NCBI GenBank assembly: GCA_946566685.1
Contig: CAMNXA010000021.1
Location: forward strand, 1 to 51,892
Direction of reading: 5' to 3'
DNA length: 51,892 nucleotides
Origin: an uncultured Lachnospiraceae bacterium
GTDB lineage: Bacteria; Bacillota; Clostridia; Lachnospirales; Lachnospiraceae
Shown here: in pieces, positions 42,457 to 51,841 of the stretch
Layout of the letters: every line of letters begins with the position of its first letter
Position numbering within the stretch: position 1 is the first letter of the stretch
Notes under the pieces: generated by a model
The model's database searches: none
Told to the model about the DNA's origin: nothing
The model's input: the letters and a program-made list of their open reading frames with translations, nothing else
Program-made: the position numbers and the translations under genes

Positions 42457-45371
42457 ACCAACATTTCCTCAAAATCCTTTTCCGGAACCGGCTTACAGTA
42501 ACGGTACCCCTGGGCCACATAGGCTCCAATCTCCATCATCAGTTCCGTATCATTCTGTGTCTCCACACCCTCGCAGACCACCTGTGCTTCCAGGTCTCTT
42601 GCCAGGTTGACGATATTCTTCATAATCTGCACCTGTCGCTCGCGGTTTTCATTATTTAATAAGAAAGACCGATCCAGCTTGATGACCGATGCCGGTATCT
42701 GCTCAAACACGCCCAGGGACGAATAGCCCGAGCCAAAATCATCGATGGACAGCCGGACGCCGTTTGCCCGCAGGATCGCCACATTTTCCTTGACCTTCTG
42801 CTGCTGCATCTCTTCCACCACCAGCGTCTCTGTAATCTCCACCTCGATCAGTTCCTTGGGAATCTGATATTTATTGATCACAGCCTCGAACCGCTCCGGG
42901 AACCCGTCCTTGACAAAGTGCATCCTGGAAAAGTTACAGGAGACCGGCACCACCCGCTTGCCCTCATCGAGCCTTCGGCGCAACATCTGACAGACACTCT
43001 CCATCACAAAGAAATCAATCTCCGTGATCCTGCCCGTCTGCTCATAGTAAGGCACAAAGAACCCCGGCGCCCTGACCGCCCCATTGTCTGTCGGATCCTT
43101 AAAGCGCACCAGCGCCTCCGCTCCCACGATCTGTTCATTGCGGATATCCACTTTTGCCTGATAATAGGCCACAAAATCTTTGCCAAAATCTACCGAATCC
43201 AACAGTTTCTCCCGTTCATGACGCTCCTTCAACTGCCCCCGCAGCATGTCATCATAAATCTGTATCGCATTGCTGTGGCTGTCCTTCAGGGGATCCACCG
43301 CCTGAATCGCATAAGAGAGGGCCAGCTGTATATCCGTATCTTCCTGATCGACAGGGCAGATTCCCATAGCCTGTGCCATCCGGATGCCTGTCTCCTCATA
43401 AATCCTGTCGGAAATCCTGTCCGCCAGTTCCATCATCCGCCGCTTCAAAGAATCCATGTTGTCATAACACACGAAAAGTACAAAGTGACTGCCATAACTT
43501 CGGGCGTAAAGTTCCTTCACACTGTCGATCATGGCCGCAATCTCCTTAATGGAAAGTTCCAGGATCCGCTGCCCCGCATGCCATCCGTAAATCGCATTAT
43601 AACTCTTGAACTGACAGATATCCGTGTAGACGATCGCATATTTCAACAGCTTGGCCTCTGTCAGTTTCAGGGAAGCTCTGTACTTCAGATAATTCAGGTT
43701 CCAGATATTAAAATCCGTATCCTTATACATCAGTTTCTGAATCCGGATGCTGTTTTTGAGCATTTTATATAAAACCAGAATCGCAAGTACGGCACAGACT
43801 GTCAGGATCAGGATAATGGGAATACTGTGATCGCTGATAAAAGTCTCCAGGCTCATTTTGGCATAGAAATTATCACGCATCATATAATCATTGACCATCT
43901 TATCCGTGACTGCCAAAAGTTCTTTGTTTAAAATACCAAGCAGTGGCGACTCCGCATCCTCTTTCACCGCCATATATACAATGTGCGAGTCATTTAGTAC
44001 ATTGTGGATCTCCAGTTTGCCCAGGGAAAAATCTGTCCCCATCAAATACTCCGCCAGATACCCGTCACAAAGAGCCGCATCGGCCTGTCCGGCTTCCACC
44101 GCATACAGACAGTCCGCCTGAGAGTCCGTCTCCAGAATCTGCTCATGCTCCCCCACAAAACCAAGATTGCCTGCCGCAGAAATACTGCTTTTCTCCACTG
44201 CCACCGTATCGATCTTCTCTGATTTATCATCCCGCTTTCTGATGATCACCTGCGGCACCTGCGCATAGCCTTTCGTTAACGCCACACCGGCCTCCCGCAT
44301 AGCGGCAGGCGTCTCATCACAGTAACTCAGGATATCGATACGGCCCGTCTGCAATGCCTGACTGGCCTCCTGCTGGTCTGCCATTTTCACATAAGTAAAG
44401 GATATCCCGGTACTCACGGCCACTTCTTCCAGGACCTGAACCGCAAGCCCCTGATATGCCCCGTCCTCATCCTCATAGGAAAAAGGATAATAACCGTCCA
44501 GATAGCCCACCGTCAAAGTGCCCCTCTGCCCAATATACTGTTTTTCCTCACTGGTCAGAAGGACTGTCTGATCCAGCCGGCTGTCATAATATTTCACCAT
44601 CAGTTCATTTTCCAGTTCCGGCCGGTTCATCTTCACATCGGCAACGCCCTGATTCAATTCCCGCATCACATCATCGTTGCCCCGATAAGATATGTAATAA
44701 AACGGCATCGGTGCAAAACGGCCGATCACCCGCTGTCCCTCCCGCACTTCCGTGAGAGAGTGAACCAGCGCATCGATCTCCCCGGCTGCCAAAGCCTGAT
44801 GCAGATCCGCCGTATTCTCGTATTCCCGCACCTTGGGGCTTGTGATACCATGATCGGACAAGTACTCATTAAATTCCTGCCTTCTGACATAGGTCGCCAC
44901 AATCCCATAAGTAATATCCCGCATGGCTTCAAAATCTTCATAGGCAAGAAGACTGTCTCCCGTCACGGCAATGGCACCGAACGTATAACCACTTGCCAGA
45001 TTGGCGTACTGGAACTTTTCCGCCCGCTGCGCCGAATACTGTGCAGAACCCACCAAGTCCAGTTCCTTCTCCTCCAACATCTGAAGCGCCTCATCCCAGC
45101 TGTCACAGGGCACGTATTCGATCTCCCAATTCACATAATCACACAGATTCTCCAGGTACTCCACATCCATCCCCGCATAACTGCCGTCCTCTTGCAGTTC
45201 ATGATAGCCTTCCATCGGGAAAAAACCGACTTTCACCGTGCGCTTCTGTGCCGCATATGCCACGCCGGCATCTTTTTCCATTACAAAGACCGCCCCAATA
45301 GCAGCTGTCAAAAACAGCAGGGCGGCCAGACGTATCCTCATATACCATTTTCTTCTTGTCTTATTTTCCAT
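42453..45371 (-). CDS. Cyclic-di-GMP phosphodiesterase with two solute-binding sensor domains
   Basis: A 972-residue membrane sensor. A signal sequence ends AYA-AQ (about 37). Two tandem SBP_bac_3 domains (about 42-270 and 285-505), a transmembrane helix (about 515-540), a GGDEF domain (about 550-700) and an EAL domain (about 730-970). The GGDEF motif is degenerate (YGSHF), so it cannot make c-di-GMP. The EAL domain keeps AEALVR, EITET, DDFGSGYSSL, KLDRSF, CEGVET and the AQGYRY glutamine, so it should degrade c-di-GMP. Amino-acid-like ligands outside the cell probably control it. The ATG at 45371 is taken over the TTG at 45377. It overlaps ydcF by 4 bases. Confidence 0.9.
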   Translation of the reverse strand: MENKTRRKWYMRIRLAALLFLTAAIGAVFVMEKDAGVAYAAQKRTVKVGFFPMEGYHELQEDGSYAGMDVEYLENLCDYVNWEIEYVPCDSWDEALQMLEEKELDLVGSAQYSAQRAEKFQYANLASGYTFGAIAVTGDSLLAYEDFEAMRDITYGIVATYVRRQEFNEYLSDHGITSPKVREYENTADLHQALAAGEIDALVHSLTEVREGQRVIGRFAPMPFYYISYRGNDDVMRELNQGVADVKMNRPELENELMVKYYDSRLDQTVLLTSEEKQYIGQRGTLTVGYLDGYYPFSYEDEDGAYQGLAVQVLEEVAVSTGISFTYVKMADQQEASQALQTGRIDILSYCDETPAAMREAGVALTKGYAQVPQVIIRKRDDKSEKIDTVAVEKSSISAAGNLGFVGEHEQILETDSQADCLYAVEAGQADAALCDGYLAEYLMGTDFSLGKLEIHNVLNDSHIVYMAVKEDAESPLLGILNKELLAVTDKMVNDYMMRDNFYAKMSLETFISDHSIPIILILTVCAVLAILVLYKMLKNSIRIQKLMYKDTDFNIWNLNYLKYRASLKLTEAKLLKYAIVYTDICQFKSYNAIYGWHAGQRILELSIKEIAAMIDSVKELYARSYGSHFVLFVCYDNMDSLKRRMMELADRISDRIYEETGIRMAQAMGICPVDQEDTDIQLALSYAIQAVDPLKDSHSNAIQIYDDMLRGQLKERHEREKLLDSVDFGKDFVAYYQAKVDIRNEQIVGAEALVRFKDPTDNGAVRAPGFFVPYYEQTGRITEIDFFVMESVCQMLRRRLDEGKRVVPVSCNFSRMHFVKDGFPERFEAVINKYQIPKELIEVEITETLVVEEMQQQKVKENVAILRANGVRLSIDDFGSGYSSLGVFEQIPASVIKLDRSFLLNNENRERQVQIMKNIVNLARDLEAQVVCEGVETQNDTELMMEIGAYVAQGYRYCKPVPEKDFEEMLV

Positions 45372-45496
45372 AAACAACCATACCTTTCAGGCAAACAGGT
45401 TTACCAAATCCCCTAACTTAAATTTTAGCATAGTTGTCACGGTTGTACTACTTTTTTCCATCTTAATTTTACATTAATTTTATCGGCCCTATCCTT

Positions 45497-46480
45497 TCAT
45501 CGCACATATTCAGTCAAAAAATCCGCAATCCTCCCATAATACGCCTCCGGATCCTTATCCTGTGTCTGTCCGTGCCCGGCTCCTTCCACAATAAAAAGCT
45601 GTTTCTCACAGGAGGCAGCCTCATACAGCATCCGTGCCATCTCCACATCTATCATCCTGTCCTCATCCCCATGAATAAACAGCGTGGGAACAGTGCTTTC
45701 CTTCACCGCCTGCAAGGCAGAAGCATCCCGCAGATCATAACCGCCCCGCAGACGCAGCATCAGACAGGCAGAATCCACAAAAGGAAATGCCGGCAGTCCA
45801 AACCATTCCGTGATCTTATCCCCGAACATCGAATAAGCATCCGTATAAGCGCTGTCGGATACCACAGCTGTGATATGCCCGGAAGGATTCTCCTGCCCGC
45901 TCATGATCAGTGCCGTGGCCGCACCCATGGACTGGCCGTGCAGCACGATCTGCGCATCCGGCGTACAGGAAAGGATATAATCGATCCACAATTCACAATC
46001 ATAGTGATCCGTCCATCCCATGCCGATAAAATCCCCCTCACTCTCGCCCTGACAGCGAAGATCCGGCACCAGCACATGATAGCCCTGCTCATGATACCAG
46101 TAAGCAAACTGATACATTTCCTCCTTCCAGCCCGTGTAACCATGCAGCAGAAGCACCCACCTGTCACTCTCCTGCCCGGCCGCAAATTCTGCCGCGATCA
46201 GCGTATACCCATCAGACGTCTGCACGGACAACTTTGTGCGTTCAGCCGTCTCAAGCCACTTCGCGGTATCCGCCAGAAGTTTACTCTGATTTTCCTTGAG
46301 TTGTGAGGTCTGAACCTGCTCGGCATAACACTTTTTGGTGATGTCCTCAAAAGCATTCAACCGGTCCATAAAAGAAGGGACAAGGCAGGCGCTGACCAGG
46401 AAATAGATCAGGATGACATAGAGAATAAAAAATATGAAAAATAGGAGAAGAATGGCTTTGATCGCTTTTTTCTTTCGCAT
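45497..46480 (-). CDS. Membrane-anchored alpha/beta hydrolase
   Basis: A 327-residue protein with one N-terminal transmembrane helix (about 8-32) and an extracellular alpha/beta hydrolase domain. The oxyanion strand is LLLHGYTGWKE (about 109-119), the nucleophile Ser is in GQSMGA (about 184-189), Asp in HGDEDRM (about 270-276) and His in GAGHGQ (about 300). It resembles the serine aminopeptidase S33/BAAT-like YqkD family. Substrate unknown. No neighbouring gene explains it. Confidence 0.85.
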   Translation of the reverse strand: MRKKKAIKAILLLFFIFFILYVILIYFLVSACLVPSFMDRLNAFEDITKKCYAEQVQTSQLKENQSKLLADTAKWLETAERTKLSVQTSDGYTLIAAEFAAGQESDRWVLLLHGYTGWKEEMYQFAYWYHEQGYHVLVPDLRCQGESEGDFIGMGWTDHYDCELWIDYILSCTPDAQIVLHGQSMGAATALIMSGQENPSGHITAVVSDSAYTDAYSMFGDKITEWFGLPAFPFVDSACLMLRLRGGYDLRDASALQAVKESTVPTLFIHGDEDRMIDVEMARMLYEAASCEKQLFIVEGAGHGQTQDKDPEAYYGRIADFLTEYVR

Positions 46481-46566
46481 TAGAATACCCCATGTGTTTC
46501 ATTCGCAGTGCCTTCACGTACATTGTACCATAATAAATACAATCTGCGGTAAGAATATAATGCCAA

Positions 46567-47868
46567 TCAGGCGGAGGTAACCTTCAGTACCATCCGCAGC
46601 ATAAAAACATTGCCGTCACATTGAAAATCTGTCTGGCCATCGTAAATCTGTGCGCTGTGGAGCATACTCCGAATACCGATGCCATCTCCCTTCCCGGACT
46701 TGGGAATTCCATTTTCAAACTTTACCCTGCCATTACAGGAATTTCTGACCAGTATGGTCAATTTTGTGCCTTTTGTCTGTATTCTCACATCAATAAACGG
46801 CGCAGACTCCCCGGACTGCTGACAACCATGCAGGGCATTTTCCAGCGCATTGCCAAGAATCGCCGTAAAGTCAATATCCTTAATCCCTGTCTCCTGTCCC
46901 ACCAGAGCCTCGGCTTCCATCCTGACTCCCGCCTGCCTGGCCCGCTGTACATAAGCTGTCAAAATACTGTTGACCGTCCTGTTTTCGCAAAACTGCACCG
47001 GCATATCCAGCCGGTCAGCCTCCTCCTTGGCCTCCATATAGCGCAGAAGTTCGTCTATCTCGCCCTTCCTTGCATACTCCATGATCACCAGGTCATGATG
47101 GCGCGCATCGTGCCTGACTCTGTCCGCCTGCGCCATCCTCTCCTCAATCATGGCAAATTCCCGTTCCAGATAGGCATTATTCAGCGCAGAATACGCCATC
47201 TCCTCCTTCGCCTTCATCTCGCTTCGCATCGCAAAGAGTGCCTTGAGCATGGTCATGTGCGTGGCAAAGAGAATAATCCCAATCCCGCTTGACACCATCC
47301 TGTCCCGGAAACTCCTGATCATAACCTGTTCCGGATAGACCGCACAGTAAAGGAACAGGATATTACCCGCCAATGCCATAAATGCCATCCACTTCCAGCG
47401 GGATTTCATATAGTCCAATATCTCCAGATAAGGCCGTCTGAGATAATGACAGTATAAAGCAACCACAACCCCAAAATAGATACACCGGATCAAAACATCC
47501 ATCCATGCATTCCCGCCAAAAAAGAGAATGGAAAAGCGTACCCCAATGAACACACCGCACAACAGCACAAAGACCTGCAAGGATACATTATATAATATCT
47601 GTGAAATACTGCACTTGCTCATAAAGGAGAAAAAGATGATCATGCTAAAACAAAAGTACAGCGTAATAAAACGTCCATAACTTTGCGGATACAAAAGCAC
47701 CCAGAACGTTCCCAGTACGGTAGTAAACAATATGAACGCCAGATAACTGACTATTGTACGTTTAAAGGAATAGCGCGGTTTATCCAACAGCAAAAACAGG
47801 ATACAGCACTGAGAAGCCTCCACCAAATTCCGTATGATACTAAGCGCGAGTGTAATTCCTAAGACCAT
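46567..47868 (-). CDS. AgrC-like sensor histidine kinase, no partner regulator
   Basis: A 433-residue sensor with six to seven membrane helices (about 1-220), a coiled coil, an H-box RVRHDARHHDLVIMEY (about 260-275) and a GHKL ATPase with the N-box DFTAILGNALENALHGC (about 340-356) and GIGIRSM. It is the HPK10/AgrC type that usually senses peptides and phosphorylates a LytTR regulator. None is encoded nearby. The ATG at 47868 has GGAG 6 bases upstream; longer starts are at 47880 and 47925. TATAAT on the minus strand (47924-47929) precedes a dyad GACACAGGTT-CAGC-AACCTGCGTC (47899-47922) at the presumed transcription start. Confidence 0.87.
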   Translation of the reverse strand: MVLGITLALSIIRNLVEASQCCILFLLLDKPRYSFKRTIVSYLAFILFTTVLGTFWVLLYPQSYGRFITLYFCFSMIIFFSFMSKCSISQILYNVSLQVFVLLCGVFIGVRFSILFFGGNAWMDVLIRCIYFGVVVALYCHYLRRPYLEILDYMKSRWKWMAFMALAGNILFLYCAVYPEQVMIRSFRDRMVSSGIGIILFATHMTMLKALFAMRSEMKAKEEMAYSALNNAYLEREFAMIEERMAQADRVRHDARHHDLVIMEYARKGEIDELLRYMEAKEEADRLDMPVQFCENRTVNSILTAYVQRARQAGVRMEAEALVGQETGIKDIDFTAILGNALENALHGCQQSGESAPFIDVRIQTKGTKLTILVRNSCNGRVKFENGIPKSGKGDGIGIRSMLHSAQIYDGQTDFQCDGNVFMLRMVLKVTSA

Positions 47869-47991
47869 GTGTTTCTCCATTCTGTTTGTAATTCCTGGGA
47901 CGCAGGTTGCTGAACCTGTGTCCATTATACCTCATCCCCAAAGGTTTTGTACAAGACAAATCCATCCTCATATTGTATAATAAGGACTATA

Positions 47992-48190
47992 CTTTACTTT
48001 TCACACGTTCGCCAGAATTGACGCCTAAACAGATATAAAATGCTCCATCGGCTCGCTTTCGCTCCTTTCACAGCGCAACAGACACTAAGCTCGTAAAGAA
48101 CCTCGCTAAGTGCTGGCGCTGTTCTAGGGCCTCTTTGAACATTTTATATCTGTTCAGGCTGACATCGTGGTGCGGATGTGAAAAGTAAAG
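47992..48190. repeat. 199-bp nested imperfect inverted repeat, MITE-like
   Basis: The outer 14 bp are perfectly inverted (CTTTACTTTTCACA at 47992-48005 with its complement at 48177-48190). Another 15 bp perfect block lies inside (AACAGATATAAAATG at 48028-48042 with 48140-48154), with a weaker match between them, so each arm is about 53 bases. Within the centre a second inverted repeat ACAGCGC/GCGCTGT (about 48070-48122) and a smaller CACTAAGC/GCTAAGTG pair give a nested hairpin. No target-site duplication was seen. It lies in the leader of the DUF3788 operon and the outer arm reaches the upstream edge of its first frame. It could be a non-autonomous mobile element or a structured leader RNA. 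Confidence 0.7.
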
Positions 48191-48234
48191 ACCATGCAGC
48201 TAACAACTTCTATTTCAAACAGGAGAAGCGACCC

Positions 48235-48657
48235 ATGATGAATCTACAAGACAGAAACACCCGCCCTACCCTAGAAGAACTTGCGGACTATATCAACAAT
48301 CCTCTCTTTCTATCATTTTGCTCTCAGGTCAAAGCCCTCTATGCATGCCCTGAATCGATAGAATACAGTTCTTGCAGTATGGAAAAAGGCTGGAACATCA
48401 AATTCAAAAAATCTGGGAAGACCCTGTGTACCATTTACCCCAGAGAGGGCTATTTTACCGCGATGGTCGTTATCGGTCCCAAGGAAAAAGAACGTGTTGA
48501 GGCACTCCTTCCAGACTGTTCCTCTGCCTTACAGGAACTCTACTGGCAGACCAGGGAAGGAAACGGACAAAGATGGCTTATGATAGATCTGGAAGATGAC
48601 GATGAACTATATCAGGAAGCCTTTCAGTTGATCCAGATCCGCCGGCAGGGAAAATAG
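48235..48657 (+). CDS. DUF3788 family protein
   Basis: A 140-residue protein. The ATG at 48235 has AGGAG 9 bases upstream; the longer frame to 48178 starts inside the inverted repeat. The layout NPLFLSFCSQV, WNIKFKKSGKTLCTIYPREGYFTAMVVIG and the C-terminal RWLMIDLEDDDELYQEAF is that of DUF3788 proteins of gut Firmicutes, which have unknown function. The gene begins a plus-strand group, and the DUF89 gene follows at 10 bases. Confidence 0.8.
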   Translation: MMNLQDRNTRPTLEELADYINNPLFLSFCSQVKALYACPESIEYSSCSMEKGWNIKFKKSGKTLCTIYPREGYFTAMVVIGPKEKERVEALLPDCSSALQELYWQTREGNGQRWLMIDLEDDDELYQEAFQLIQIRRQGK

Positions 48658-48667
48658 GAGGAAACCC

Positions 48668-49552
48668 GTGAGAATTCAAGAGAAATGTATCCCATGTATC
48701 GTCAATCAGACAATTAAAGTGGCAGATATGGTAGATTTACAGGAAAAGAACGACTTACTAAAAAGCGTCTTTGGCTACTTAAGTAAAGTCGATTATACAT
48801 CCTCATCCACACCGGAATTGATCGGTGAAATCTTTGCCCTGCTCAAAAGGGAGACCGGGAATCCTGATCCCTACAAAGAAACCAGAGCCCGCTATAATAA
48901 AATGTTTCTGGATCAGCTGCCGATGTTAGAGCAGGAAATCACGAAAGCTGATGATCCCTTTTTGGAGAGTATCAAATATGCTATCATCGGAAACATCATA
49001 GACTTCAATCCCATCCATGATCTATCCCTTGCCGATGTAAAAGCCTGCTTTGACAAGCTTAAAACAGAATCGCTGGAACTGGATGATTCCGCCCTTCTTT
49101 TGCAGGAACTCCAAAGCGCGGCTGTCTTACTCTATCTGGGCGATAATTGCGGAGAGATCTGTCTTGATAAAATATTGGTCAAAAAAATGAAAGAGATAAA
49201 CCCGTCCTGTCAAATCTTCTTTGCCGCCAGAGGCACCAGTGTCGTAAATGATTCTATCGAAGAAGACGCCTACGCTGTGGGAATAGATGATTATGCAGAT
49301 ATCATCAGCAACGGAGACGGTTCCCTGGGAACCGTTCTTCACAGAACCTCCGAAACATTTCAGGATATTTACCGGAAAGCTGACATTATCATCGCCAAAG
49401 GACAGGCTAATTATGAGTGCCTGAGTGAAGAATCCCAGAACATCTTCTTTCTCCTGATGACAAAATGCCGGGTCATCGCAAATGACATCGGTATTCCGGA
49501 AGGGAAGATGATCTGTATGAAAAACAGACTGCATACAGGAGGTCTGCAATGA
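48668..49552 (+). CDS. DUF89/ARMT1-like metal-dependent phosphatase
   Basis: A 294-residue protein from a GTG start at 48668, preceded by AGGAGG. It is of the DUF89 family of damage-control phosphatases, which remove abnormal sugar or cofactor phosphates. Features are the N-terminal CIPCIVNQ, the metal-site GDNCGEICLDK (about 157-167), NDSIEEDA (about 196) and the KGQANYECL segment (about 244-252). Length is normal for the bacterial/archaeal subgroup. It overlaps the next gene by 4 bases, so this is an operon. Confidence 0.87.
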   Translation: MRIQEKCIPCIVNQTIKVADMVDLQEKNDLLKSVFGYLSKVDYTSSSTPELIGEIFALLKRETGNPDPYKETRARYNKMFLDQLPMLEQEITKADDPFLESIKYAIIGNIIDFNPIHDLSLADVKACFDKLKTESLELDDSALLLQELQSAAVLLYLGDNCGEICLDKILVKKMKEINPSCQIFFAARGTSVVNDSIEEDAYAVGIDDYADIISNGDGSLGTVLHRTSETFQDIYRKADIIIAKGQANYECLSEESQNIFFLLMTKCRVIANDIGIPEGKMICMKNRLHTGGLQ

Positions 49553-49938
49553 ATTTAGAGGCTTATTGGAAGGCAGCATTACAACAAGACGCGGATGCCA
49601 TGAGGACTTTTTTCCACGAAGATGCTTTTATAAACTGGCACAATACAAACGAACACTTTACCGTGGAAGAATTTATCCGGGCCAACTGCGAATATCCAGG
49701 CGCGTGGGATGGCCAAATTGAACGGATCGAACAGACAGATAACCTATATATTACCGTAACCCATGTATTCACCCCCGACAAAACAGCTTCCTTTCATGTG
49801 ACATCGTTTATACAATGCAAGGCCGGAAAGATTGCTTCTATCGATGAATACTGGGGCGATGACGGTGCCGCTCCACAGTGGCGGCTGGATAAAAAGATCG
49901 GGCGTCCGATCTGTTCGTTGGAGGGAGATGACAAATGA
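49549..49938 (+). CDS. NTF2-like (SnoaL) family protein
   Basis: A 129-residue cone-shaped NTF2-like domain: YWKAALQQDADAMRTFFHEDAFINWHNTNEHFTVEEFIRANC at the N-terminus and IASIDEYWGDDGAAPQWR at the end are typical. Such proteins may be small enzymes or binding proteins, so no function is assigned. It overlaps DUF89 by 4 bases and the CPBP gene by 4 bases. Confidence 0.85.
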   Translation: MNLEAYWKAALQQDADAMRTFFHEDAFINWHNTNEHFTVEEFIRANCEYPGAWDGQIERIEQTDNLYITVTHVFTPDKTASFHVTSFIQCKAGKIASIDEYWGDDGAAPQWRLDKKIGRPICSLEGDDK

Positions 49939-50660
49939 ATCCACTGGATACCAAAGACCTTTTAATACGCATTTTTACACCTACTTCCCTGCTATCCCTG
50001 TTCTACCTATGGCTGGGACATTTCACCAAAATACCGCATTTATTACTGTTCTGCCTTTTGGGAACTGTTATTCTCGTGCCCATAGAATTGGGCATCATTT
50101 TAATGGCAAGCAAAAAGGAATATGGCTCCTATTCCCTCAAAAGCGCCTTTTTAGGCCAAGAGAAACTGCCTGTCTGGAAAGTGCTGCTTATTGCACTGAT
50201 ATTCTTCGGCATTTCAGGACTTCTCTCGGTCTCTATCGCACCAGTGGAAAACCAGATCTTTGCCGATATAAGAACTTCTGTATTAGGCAGACTGCCGGCC
50301 GGATTCGATTGGACTGATTTTGAATACCTAAATACCTTTTCCAGACCCATACTGATTGCGACCTGCATATACTATGCCTTCTTTAATATACTGGTGGGTC
50401 CCATAACGGAAGAATTGTTTTTCCGGGGATACCTGACTTCTCACTGCAAAAGACAAAACGGATTTACGCCCATATGGATTGCCATCCTGTTTTCCCTGTA
50501 TCATTTCTGGCTGCCATTTAACAATGTATTTCGTATACTGGTGTTTGCACCAGTTGCCTATATCACTTATAAAAAGAAGAATATCTACATAAACATATGT
50601 TTCCATTGCTTTTGCAACCTGTTCTCCGTTGCTGTTTTTGTGTTGGCCATCCTGGGCTGA
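49935..50660 (+). CDS. CPBP family intramembrane metalloprotease
   Basis: A 241-residue polytopic membrane protein with about seven helices. The three family motifs are present: EELFFRGYL (EExxxR, about 156-164), FSLYHFW (FxxxH, about 186-192) and HCFCNLF (HxxxN, about 222-228). Members cleave CAAX or precursor peptides, or give bacteriocin immunity. No bacteriocin gene is recognisable here. The gene overlaps the SnoaL gene by 4 bases. Confidence 0.87.
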   Translation: MNPLDTKDLLIRIFTPTSLLSLFYLWLGHFTKIPHLLLFCLLGTVILVPIELGIILMASKKEYGSYSLKSAFLGQEKLPVWKVLLIALIFFGISGLLSVSIAPVENQIFADIRTSVLGRLPAGFDWTDFEYLNTFSRPILIATCIYYAFFNILVGPITEELFFRGYLTSHCKRQNGFTPIWIAILFSLYHFWLPFNNVFRILVFAPVAYITYKKKNIYINICFHCFCNLFSVAVFVLAILG

Positions 50661-50739
50661 ATTCGCCCGGGATAACCACTTTTGTGGATATGATACATTG
50701 ATTTTAGAAACAGATTCTCAGTAACAGGAGAAAAGAAAG

Positions 50740-51357
50740 ATGAAAAACCCATGGGAAAAAATTAATCTGTCGGATTATGAAAATCATATGCGTTCCGGCA
50801 CTGTCATGCAGCTCCAGGCTATGAACCAAATGATGAAGGGACAATGCAATGCTTATCCCATACACACAGTCATGATCCTCGGTGTCGCAGGCGGCAATGG
50901 ATTGGAACACATTCCTTCTGGCATGGAGAAAGTCTTTGGCATTGATATTAATCCTGCCTATCTCACAGAATGTGCGAAACGGTATCCCCATTTAGCAGAC
51001 ATCCTTACGTGTATCTGTGCAGACCTGACAGATGAAACCATTGCACTTCCCCATGCTGAACTGGTTGTGGCAAACCTGCTGATAGAATATATTGGATACC
51101 GTTGTTTTCAGGATGTTATTATTAAAACAGATCCGTTATATGTTTCCTGCATTATCCAAATCAATACAGATGACGGCTTCGTTTCAGATTCTCCATACAT
51201 CCATGCTTTTGACGACCTGGATGAGGTACTTCATCCCGTGCAGGAAACGGAACTGATCCTGGCCATGAAAGAAGTCGGATATTTTCAGACCGCACACAAG
51301 GAACAGCCCTTGCCTAATAGTAAAAAACTGGTGCAACTTGATTTTGAAAGAGGGTAG
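50740..51357 (+). CDS. Class I SAM-dependent methyltransferase
   Basis: A 205-residue Rossmann-fold methyltransferase. The SAM-binding loop is VMILGVAGGNGLEHI (about 45-59), with acidic loop 2 VFGIDINPAYL (about 68-78) and ICADLTDETIA (about 92-102). The motif IV NLLIEYIG has no DPPY or NPPY, so it probably does not methylate a nucleic acid base amine. A GAGAAAAGAAAG stretch precedes the ATG. It ends 3 bases before the next gene. Confidence 0.85.
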   Translation: MKNPWEKINLSDYENHMRSGTVMQLQAMNQMMKGQCNAYPIHTVMILGVAGGNGLEHIPSGMEKVFGIDINPAYLTECAKRYPHLADILTCICADLTDETIALPHAELVVANLLIEYIGYRCFQDVIIKTDPLYVSCIIQINTDDGFVSDSPYIHAFDDLDEVLHPVQETELILAMKEVGYFQTAHKEQPLPNSKKLVQLDFERG

Positions 51358-51360
51358 GAA

Positions 51361-51822
51361 ATGAATATTGAAACGTATGGATGGATTATGTGTATCATCT
51401 TCACAGGCCTGTTTGCCGTATCGGTTTTGGCGGGTATTATCGCGCTTGGCTATAATATAGTAAAAAGGAAACCGCTTAAATACGGCTGGATCATTCCCTG
51501 TGTTATTGTCTATTCTGTGTTTGCTCTCTTCAATACATTTGTTCCATCCATAGCCTATGATGATATTTCCCATCCCAACTATAGCCGCTATGAGGGCTGG
51601 AGTTTACCTGATTTTATCTTAAATGATATTAAAATGCTGCTACTCTGGGTGTTCATAGGGATATTGCTCTATTTCAGATTTCATAAGAAGGAAACTGCCG
51701 GCTTCCAAAAAACGAGTGGCAGAACATTGTTTATTTTAGGAGCGGTTCTGTTTGTATTGATGATATTTTTGTTCGTTTTCACGGGACAGGGTTGTGTGCT
51801 TGAATCGGGAAATTGGGATTGA
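51361..51822 (+). CDS. Small membrane protein, unknown
   Basis: A 153-residue protein with four likely helices (about 9-32, 43-62, 90-110, 120-140). It keeps a short extracellular loop with SIAYDDISHPNYSRYEGWS. AGAGGGTAG from the preceding gene's end gives its ribosome site. No family recognised; probably cotranscribed with the methyltransferase. Confidence 0.7.
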   Translation: MNIETYGWIMCIIFTGLFAVSVLAGIIALGYNIVKRKPLKYGWIIPCVIVYSVFALFNTFVPSIAYDDISHPNYSRYEGWSLPDFILNDIKMLLLWVFIGILLYFRFHKKETAGFQKTSGRTLFILGAVLFVLMIFLFVFTGQGCVLESGNWD

Positions 51823-51841
51823 CTGAGAGGGGCTGGGACTT

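Noticed and set aside
42918..43772. Plus-strand frame of 284 codons opposite the EAL gene
   Set aside because: Shadow of a gene whose catalytic motifs are all intact on the minus strand.
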